Positions 62,462-64,000 of a stretch of DNA of 64,000 bases are shown here, in pieces. Source of the DNA: Weizmannia acidilactici. Its GTDB lineage: Bacteria > Bacillota > Bacilli > Bacillales > Bacillaceae_C. The stretch's first letter is position 1; the number at the start of each line of letters is the position of its first letter. Under the pieces are notes generated by a model that was not told the DNA's origin, ran no database searches, and saw only the letters and a list, made by a program, of their open reading frames with translations. The DNA lies in contig NZ_BKZP01000016.1 of assembly GCF_008974185.1 (NCBI RefSeq), forward strand, positions 1 through 64,000, written 5' to 3'. The position numbers and the translations under genes are program-made.

Positions 62462-62543
62462 GTACAGCTCCCCTTTCTTTTGTAATTTTCCCATTCCCTT
62501 AAGTAAAGGTTCCAGCCGGGGTCCGGAATCCCGGGCAGAGCCT

Positions 62544-62800
62544 AAAGAAAGGAGCGCCTCTGTAAAAGACAGAGACGCTCCTTTCCGCGCGGTTCCACTC
62601 TGTTTGGCTGTGGGATTTACCCCAACCCAACTTTTTCCTGTTAACGGGCGGCCCCGCTGCATCCTACTGGCTTGCCGTTCAGATCCAGACTCGAAGGTGC
62701 ATTTCGAAAAAGGAGGGGCTTAAACCACTTTCAGCCGGCGGTGGTTCTCTCTTTGAAGCATCCTTTTCCTACTTCTCCTTCTCATCGCTTTTTCTAATCG
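62544..62800 (-). promoter_or_regulatory. T-box leader for cysE-cysS (tRNA-Cys)
   Basis: Minus strand: the T-box core AGAGTGGAACCGCG (plus 62600-62587), followed by a terminator GGAGCG-CTCTGT pairing with ACAGAG-CGCTCC (62551-62581) and T-rich TTTCTTT (62550-62544). Upstream, stem I begins near AGTAGGAAAAG, and a loop GAAATGCACC offers TGC (62701-62699), the cysteine codon, followed by A as usual. Uncharged tRNA-Cys should favour the antiterminator. Occupies most of the 376-bp gap to gltX. Confidence 0.9.
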
Positions 62801-62837
62801 ATTTTTAACCATATCATATTATATCTTTGCAAAAATG

Positions 62838-64000
62838 TTAACCAATTAAATTTTGCAGGCGTTCTTTGACTTTGTCTTTGCCAAGCAGTTCAATCAGGCT
62901 CTGCAATTCAGGGCCGTGGGTTTGGCCGCTGACGGCAACGCGGATCGGCATGAACAGTTTTTTTCCTTTATGGCCGGTTGCTTTTTGCACCGCTTTGATC
63001 GCCTTTTTAATTTCACCCGCTTCAAATGATTCAAGCTGGTTCAATTCTTTCAGGAAGGCAGCCAGCACTTCCGGCACCTGTTCTTCCACCAAAATCGCTT
63101 TGGCTTCTTCATCATACTCGACTTCATCGGTAAAGAAAAGCGGTTTGGATAGTTCGACAATTTCCGCACCGTAGCTCATTTGCTCCTGATAAAGCGCAAT
63201 AAGTTTGCGGACCCATTGTTCCTCTTCCGGTGTCCTGTTTTCCGGGACAAGCCCCGCTTTGACAAGATGCGGCAGCGAAAGCTCCACAACTTTATCCAAA
63301 TCGAGCTTTTTCATGTACTGGTTGTTCATCCATACCAGTTTTTGGCGGTCAAACAGCGCCGGTGATTTTGACAGCCTGGCCGGGTCGAAAATTTGGATGA
63401 ATTCTTCGCGCGAGAAAATTTCCTTTTCTCCTTTCGGTGACCAGCCGAGCATCGCAATAAAGTTAAACAGCGCTTCGGGTAAATAGCCGAGTTCTGCATA
63501 TTGTTCAATAAACTGGATAATGCTGCCGTCGCGCTTGCTCAGTTTTTTGCGGTGCTCATTGACAATCAAGGTCATATGGCCGAAAACCGGCGGCTCAAAC
63601 CCGAATGCTTCATAAATCATCAGCTGTTTCGGCGTATTGGAAATATGGTCGTCCCCGCGCAGCACGTGGGAAATCTTCATTAAATGGTCGTCGATCGCAA
63701 CGGCAAAATTATAAGTCGGCATGCCGTCTTTTTTCACGATGACAAAGTCGCCGATGCCGTCCGATTCAAACGACACTTCGCCTTTTACTATATCGTTGAA
63801 CGTGTAAACCTTGCCTTCCGGGACTTTGAAACGGATGCTCGGTTTCCGGCCTTCCGCTTCAAGCCTTTTCCTGTCTTCTTCTGTCAAATGGCGGCATTTC
63901 CCGGAGTAGCGCGGCATTTCCCCGCGGGCAAGCTGCGCCTCACGTTCGGCTTCCAGTTCTTCTTCCGTACAGTAGCATTTATACGCCAAACCGCGTTCGA
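62838..64000 (-). CDS. gltX: Glutamyl-tRNA synthetase, C-terminal part (cut by window edge)
   Basis: About 387 codons of a class I synthetase; the N-terminal HIGH part lies beyond 64000. Visible: [16 protein letters not shown], the [14 protein letters not shown] and KLSKRDGS motifs, the latter the KMSKS equivalent, and the anticodon-binding domain. In organisms of this group it also charges tRNA-Gln for later amidation. Sits upstream of the cysE T-box as in B. subtilis. Confidence 0.96.
   Translation of the reverse strand, partial: ERGLAYKCYCTEEELEAEREAQLARGEMPRYSGKCRHLTEEDRKRLEAEGRKPSIRFKVPEGKVYTFNDIVKGEVSFESDGIGDFVIVKKDGMPTYNFAVAIDDHLMKISHVLRGDDHISNTPKQLMIYEAFGFEPPVFGHMTLIVNEHRKKLSKRDGSIIQFIEQYAELGYLPEALFNFIAMLGWSPKGEKEIFSREEFIQIFDPARLSKSPALFDRQKLVWMNNQYMKKLDLDKVVELSLPHLVKAGLVPENRTPEEEQWVRKLIALYQEQMSYGAEIVELSKPLFFTDEVEYDEEAKAILVEEQVPEVLAAFLKELNQLESFEAGEIKKAIKAVQKATGHKGKKLFMPIRVAVSGQTHGPELQSLIELLGKDKVKERLQNLIG

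Overview
The window comes from a low-to-mid-GC, endospore-forming Firmicute of the family Bacillaceae. The evidence is the gene order: from right to left (nearly everything is on the minus strand) it runs gltX-cysE-cysS-mrnC-rlmB-rae1-sigH-rpmGB-secE-nusG-rplKAJL-ybxB-rpoBC-rplGB-rpsLG-fusA-tuf, the S10/spc/alpha ribosomal clusters, ecfA1A2T-truA-rplM-rpsI, then ybaK-cwlD-salA-gerD-kbaA-pdaB. This is the order I remember from the origin-proximal part of the Bacillus subtilis chromosome. Sporulation genes (sigH, gerD, kbaA, pdaB, cwlD) and the fairly GC-rich codon use fit a Bacillus/Heyndrickxia (B. coagulans-like) genome, but the species is not proven from sequence alone.

Layout. 1-335: two near-consensus sigma-A promoters in tandem point left out of the window, as in front of an rRNA operon. 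336-7409: a frameshifted short-chain dehydrogenase and a complete cydABDC operon (cytochrome bd oxidase plus the CydDC exporter). 7410-13199: sporulation and germination block. 13432-20603: accessory block absent from this position in B. subtilis. It holds a LysP-like amino-acid permease, a leftward operon cysP-sulfotransferase-sat-cysC, a wrecked alkaline-phosphatase-superfamily gene and a DJ-1/PfpI protein. This block plus ybaK lies between two intergenic clusters of a 21-bp repeat (12361-12713 and 20660-20975). 21068-25354: rpsI, rplM, truA and the ECF vitamin-transporter core. 25769-45426: ribosomal protein, RNA polymerase alpha, SecY, Adk, EF-Tu and EF-G genes. 45749-57679: rpoC, rpoB, L7/L12 stalk, L1/L11, NusG, SecE and L33 genes. 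58013-64000: sigH, RNA-processing genes, and the T-box-controlled cysteine genes ending in a partial gltX.

How it works together. Most of the window is the core translation/transcription supercluster, punctuated by RNA-level controls visible in the sequence: an L13 leader hairpin that buries the rplM start, an L10 leader with terminator, a tRNA-Cys T-box before cysE-cysS, and several intercistronic hairpins. The two most unusual points are (i) sulfate uptake, ATP sulfurylase and APS kinase genes joined to a PAPS-type sulfotransferase with no PAPS or APS reductase, which suggests sulfate is activated here to sulfonate something rather than to be assimilated, and (ii) a decayed methionine aminopeptidase (map) gene at its normal place between adk and infA.

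All gene-order comparisons and family assignments are from memory and reading; no database search was run.
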